From the NCBI GenBank assembly GCA_022843175.1, contig JALHOE010000066.1, positions 1 to 41,252 on the forward strand: DNA of 41,252 nt. The letters run 5' to 3'. Made by a program: the position numbers and the translations under genes. Source of the DNA: Deltaproteobacteria bacterium (lineage in GTDB: Bacteria; Myxococcota_A; Polyangia; Polyangiales; JADJMO01). The notes under the pieces are model-generated. The model ran no database searches and was not told the DNA's origin. It saw nothing but the letters and a program-made list of their open reading frames with translations. The stretch's first letter is position 1. The number at the start of each line of letters is the position of its first letter. Shown piece by piece: positions 38,519-41,252 of the stretch.

Positions 38519-39833
38519 CGACGGTATCCATCGTCACGAGCTCGTAGGCGATCGCCCGCTTGTCCTCGTTCGGGCGAAGGATCCGCCCGATACGCTGCAC
38601 GTGCTCGCGCGCGCCGAGCGCGCCTGCGACGATGATCGCGACGTTCGCCTCGGGGACATCGACGCCCTCGTTCAGCACGCGCGCGCTGCAGACGGCGCGC
38701 ACGCGTCGATCACGGAACGACGCGAGGATGGCATCGCGCTCCTTCCGGGGCGCCTCGGCCGTGATCACCGGGATGAGCGCCTCCTCGGCGATGGAGTACG
38801 CGTCGTGGGCAGTGGCCGTGAAGAGCAGCGTTCGATCCGGCCGATGCCGCGCAAGCAGTTCGCGCACGGCCGTACGCTTCGCGCTCGGGAACGCGGCGAG
38901 CGCGCCAGCACGGTACATCGCGGAGAGGACGGCCGACCCTTCGGGCATGCGAGCGATCGCCCGAACGCAGGTCAGCCAGTCGGCGTCCGGATTGGAGCGC
39001 AGCACCTCGCGGCGGAGCGCGGTGAAGCGCTCCATGTCAGCCTCGTACTGGCGCCGTTCGTCGGGTGTGAGCGAGACGTGGATGCGCACCATCTCGAGCG
39101 GCGCGAGATCCTTTCCGGCAAGATCGGCGATCTCCATCTCGAAGACGACGGGACCGATCAGGTCGCGGAGGCGCTCCGCCCCGAGCGAGCCCGGAAGCGG
39201 CGGTGTTGCTGTGAGCCCGAGTCGTATGGGAGCCGGGCACATCTCGAGCGCCTCGGCGCGGATCCCGCCCGCGAAGTGGTGGGCCTCGTCGACGACGACC
39301 ATGCCGAAGCCGTCCCCGAAGCGGTCCAGGCACCGATAAGCGCTCTCGAACGTCATCGCCGTGATGCGCGCCAGGTTCTTCATCCCGTCGCCGACGGCGC
39401 CGATCGGATCGCCGAAGTGCGTGCGCAGAGTCGAGACCCACTGGTCAAGGAGCACGCGGGTGGGCACGAGCACGAGCGTGCTCTCGCCGGCGCGGGCCAT
39501 CGCGGCGCAGGCGACACGCGTCTTCCCCGCGCCCGTCGGGAGCGCCACGATTCCGCGCTTGCCGAAGGTGTCGAACGCGGCGAGCGCCTGCTCCTGATAG
39601 GGACGAAGCGATGGCGGCGCGACCGGGTGGCGGACGGCGTTCCATGCGGGGGCGATCTCGTCGGTGACGGTGACGCCGGCACCTGCGGCGGCGCGAACGA
39701 GGGCTGGGTATCGGTGAGCCGGCGCGCGATGAAAGCCGGTGCGCCCGTCGTACCGAACCAGGTCTCCGAGCGAGGCAACGTCGCCGTCGACACGCAACGT
39801 GCCGCGGTCAAACGAGAAGCGCACCGATCCCAT
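38448..39833 (-). CDS. XPB/Rad25-like superfamily 2 DNA helicase
   Basis: 461 residues from ATG 39833 (MGSVRFSFDRGTLRVDG), which has GGGAG 5 nt upstream and matches normal bacterial XPB-like starts; an in-frame ATG at 40004 would add 57 Pro/Ala/Thr-rich residues. Helicase motifs: ALPTGAGKT (97-105), VVVDEAHHF (DEAHH at 182-186), GLTATPP, and in RecA2 CSARVLNEGVDVPEANVAII and QRIGRILRPNEDK. The N-terminal RYDGRTGFHRAPAHRYPALV resembles the damage-recognition part of short XPBs. Partner nuclease Bax1/DUF790 overlaps its 3' end. Confidence 0.9.
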   Translation of the reverse strand: MGSVRFSFDRGTLRVDGDVASLGDLVRYDGRTGFHRAPAHRYPALVRAAAGAGVTVTDEIAPAWNAVRHPVAPPSLRPYQEQALAAFDTFGKRGIVALPTGAGKTRVACAAMARAGESTLVLVPTRVLLDQWVSTLRTHFGDPIGAVGDGMKNLARITAMTFESAYRCLDRFGDGFGMVVVDEAHHFAGGIRAEALEMCPAPIRLGLTATPPLPGSLGAERLRDLIGPVVFEMEIADLAGKDLAPLEMVRIHVSLTPDERRQYEADMERFTALRREVLRSNPDADWLTCVRAIARMPEGSAVLSAMYRAGALAAFPSAKRTAVRELLARHRPDRTLLFTATAHDAYSIAEEALIPVITAEAPRKERDAILASFRDRRVRAVCSARVLNEGVDVPEANVAIIVAGALGAREHVQRIGRILRPNEDKRAIAYELVTMDTVDEARTRARRRRLAAGRSAARHVA

Positions 39834-40002
39834 GCCGACTCCCGGAGCAGTCGGCGTGCCAGCCGTGGTCGTCGTGAATGCATCGAGAAATCCGCTGGTC
39901 GGGACGCGCGCAGGGGCGGCGGCCGCCGGCGGATGGGTGGCGGCCGCCGGACGTCGACGGCGCTTTGCCTCGGTGGCGGGTTCGAGCCCGCGACGGAGGA
40001 GC

Positions 40003-40161
40003 ATGACCAAGGAACGGACACGCAAACGCGCACACGTAGCAGTCCAAGGCGAGCTGCCCATCGAGGAGCGGATCCCTCGCTGGGAGCTCGAGCTTCTCGT
40101 CGCCGCGCTCGCGCGCATCGAGGTCGCGACGCCGGTGGAGGACCGTCATGCATCGCGGTGA
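40003..40161 (+). CDS. Small uncharacterised protein upstream of the recombinase
   Basis: 52 residues (MTKERTRKRAHVAVQGELPI...), ATG 40003 with GGAGG only 3 nt upstream. The N-terminus is strongly basic; residues 26-41 (RWELELLVAALARIEV) form a likely helix. It overlaps the recombinase start by 14 bp, so coupled translation and a shared role, such as a recombination accessory or DNA-binding factor, are plausible. No family recognised. It lies outside the preferred helicase start on the other strand. Confidence 0.6.
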   Translation: MTKERTRKRAHVAVQGELPIEERIPRWELELLVAALARIEVATPVEDRHASR

Positions 40162-41200
40162 TCACCGCTCGGCGTGGGTCGCGTACCTGCGTGTGAGCAC
40201 ACCGGAGCAGGCGGAGCGCGATCTGTCACTGCCTGCGCAGCGACACGCGATCGAGATGTACGCGCAGGCACACGGCGCGACGGTCGCGCGCGAGTTCGTC
40301 GAGGAGGGGTACTCGGGCACCGACGAGCATCGCCCGGCCTTCCGGCGCATGCTCGAAGATGCGATGCGACCGGGCAGCGACGTTGGCACGATCGTCGTTC
40401 ACCACTCGTCGCGCTTCAGGCGGAGCGCGCTCGAAGCACGCGTCGTGAAGACGAAGCTGCGTCGTGCCGGCGTTCGCGTGTGCTCCGCGACCCAGGAGCT
40501 CTCGGACGACCCGATGGGCAACCTGATGGAGGGCTTCTTCGAGTGCATCGACCAGTACGAGTCGGAGCTCAACGGCCTTCGTACGTCGGCGGCGATGGCG
40601 GAAGCGGTGCGGCAGGGGTTCTTTCCCGGGTCGCGTCCTCCCTTCGGGTTTCGCACTCGCGCAGTGACGATCCGTGAAGGAGTCGTTCGTCACGTGCTCG
40701 AGCCCGATGACCGCGAAGCGGAGATCGTTCGGGAGATCTACCGGCAGTACGTCACGCACGGCGGCGCCAAGGCTGTCGCCCGCACGCTCGCCCAGCGCGG
40801 CCTCCGCTACCGAACAGGACTCGCGTGGAACAAGAACCTCGTGCTCGACATCCTCGACGAGGAGGCCGTCGCCGGCACGTACTGGCGGGGCAAGCATCGT
40901 GACGGGGTCTCGCGGCCACGGAGTGAATGGCTCGCGATTCCGGTCACGCGCATCGTCGACCGCGAGGTCTACGCGCTCCATACCCAAGAAATACCACGCG
41001 CCGTACCGGGCTCACGGGGGCGCGTCGATGCGAGAATCGGCACGCATGACGACAACCAAGCTCACCCGTGCGGACCTGTACGAACTGGTCTGGCGAACGC
41101 CGATGAGTCGTCTCGCCGCGGAGTTCGGGGTTTCTGGCCGACGACAACTACATTCTCGCATCAACGACAATTACATCTGAGCATCCGTCTCCTTGGTTGA
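40148..41200 (+). CDS. Serine recombinase (resolvase/invertase family), C-terminus apparently lost
   Basis: 350 residues from ATG 40148 with GGAGG 6 nt upstream. The catalytic resolvase domain (about 9-150) has VAYLRVSTPEQ with nucleophile Ser17, EEGYSGTDEHRPAFRRML, TIVVHHSSRFRRS and QELSDDPMGNLMEGFFECIDQYESE. A recombinase domain follows (about 165-275: SRPPFGFRTR, EIVREIYRQYVTHGGAKAVARTLAQRGLRYR, NKNLVLDILDEEAVAGTYW). After IVDREVYAL the reading turns into unrelated sequence (HTQEIPRAVPGSRG...) up to TGA; the zinc ribbon and coiled coil of large serine recombinases are missing. It probably mobilised this island; present activity is doubtful. Confidence 0.85.
   Translation: MHRGDHRSAWVAYLRVSTPEQAERDLSLPAQRHAIEMYAQAHGATVAREFVEEGYSGTDEHRPAFRRMLEDAMRPGSDVGTIVVHHSSRFRRSALEARVVKTKLRRAGVRVCSATQELSDDPMGNLMEGFFECIDQYESELNGLRTSAAMAEAVRQGFFPGSRPPFGFRTRAVTIREGVVRHVLEPDDREAEIVREIYRQYVTHGGAKAVARTLAQRGLRYRTGLAWNKNLVLDILDEEAVAGTYWRGKHRDGVSRPRSEWLAIPVTRIVDREVYALHTQEIPRAVPGSRGRVDARIGTHDDNQAHPCGPVRTGLANADESSRRGVRGFWPTTTTFSHQRQLHLSIRLLG
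41046..41180 (+). pseudogene. Truncated HTH protein gene
   Basis: 44 residues from ATG 41046. The first ~30 (MTTTKLTRADLYELVWRTPMSRLAAEFGVSG) match the N-terminus of a widespread uncharacterised HTH protein family that starts LTREELYELVWSxPM and continues for hundreds of residues. Here it switches to GRRQLHSRINDNYI and stops, exactly where repetitive ACGACAACTAC-type DNA begins. It overlaps the recombinase C-terminus in another frame, so an insertion/deletion has joined the two. Confidence 0.55.
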
Positions 41201-41252
41201 CTGCTTCGGCTTCGTAGTTGTCGTCGTGCTCGTAGTTGTCGTCGTCCCTTCC
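41139..41252. repeat. Direct and inverted repeats at the window end
   Basis: CGACGACAACTAC (41139-41151) recurs inverted as GTAGTTGTCGTCG at 41214-41226 and 41232-41244; the last two are tandem with an 18-bp period. A 23-bp unit starting ACGACAA is also repeated imperfectly at 41141-41163 and 41164-41186. The block may continue past the window. Confidence 0.65.
41148..41252 (-). CDS. Possible partial ORF with DDNYE repeats
   Basis: Reading leftward from the window edge gives 34 residues, GRDDDNYEHDDNYEAEAVNQ then GDGCSDVIVVDARM and a stop at 41150-41148, with two DDNYE units. No start is visible. It may be the C-terminus of a real repeat protein or a chance frame through repetitive DNA; it covers the disrupted end of the HTH gene on the other strand. 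Confidence 0.25.
   Translation of the reverse strand, partial: GRDDDNYEHDDNYEAEAVNQGDGCSDVIVVDARM

Noticed and set aside
39834-40118. N-terminal extension of the XPB-like helicase
   Set aside because: Low-complexity residues precede the conserved start; ATG 39833 has its own Shine-Dalgarno, and the region is needed as divergent promoter for the 40003 gene.

Overview
The window is a GC-rich (clearly above 60% G+C by eye), densely coded stretch of a chromosome. Two large Ser/Thr protein kinases, one with a C-terminal AAA-type ATPase region and one with a DUF4388-like tail, sit with a beta-propeller lipoprotein, an AsmA-like envelope protein, GTG starts and many small one-component regulators. 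This points to a myxobacterium-like member of Myxococcota (inference; there is no rRNA in the window). I see no rRNA, tRNA or CRISPR array and no gene-free gap over 300 bp.

Layout. 1-7430 (minus): a tightly packed run transcribed leftward, AsmA-like protein, secreted protein, kinase with DUF4388-like tail, SMP-30-like lipoprotein and kinase-ATPase (cut by the window start). 7481-16807: housekeeping genes (greB, ferritin-like hydrolase/TetR pair, Nif3-like protein, manA, AMMECR1 protein, two YkgJ cysteine-cluster proteins, msrA, NAD malic enzyme, RluA-type pseudouridine synthase, SpoU/TrmH methyltransferase). 16883-20893: four consecutive plus-strand genes, three of them unrecognised (an internally repeated protein and two zinc-ribbon proteins) and the fourth a GAF protein fused to a shortened Enzyme I-like region without the phospho-histidine. 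20897-25958: epimerase/LysR divergent pair, Tat-type pirin lipoprotein, patatin-like lipase, lipoprotein esterase. 26052-29086: UspA protein, K+-independent H+-pyrophosphatase and CBS protein. 29217-30404: chromate transporter.

30497-36061 is a redox/quinone-type module: LysR, then DJ-1/PfpI protein, a three-domain SnoaL/ABM/zinc-ribbon protein and a membrane-anchored ABM protein, followed by a quinone-oxidoreductase-like MDR enzyme divergent from a third LysR. Clear dyad operators lie at the DJ-1 promoter and over the third LysR start codon.

36062-41252 looks like an accessory island. It has two related structured repeat elements around a long imperfect hairpin, a GNAT/ribbon-helix-helix toxin-antitoxin pair with an apparent operator, an XPB-like helicase with a Bax1/DUF790 nuclease, a 52-residue gene, a serine recombinase lacking its usual C-terminus and a truncated HTH gene in repetitive DNA. 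The most promising undescribed items are the structured repeats at 36074-36236, the 16883-20893 gene set and the DJ-1/SnoaL-ABM/ABM-membrane cassette.
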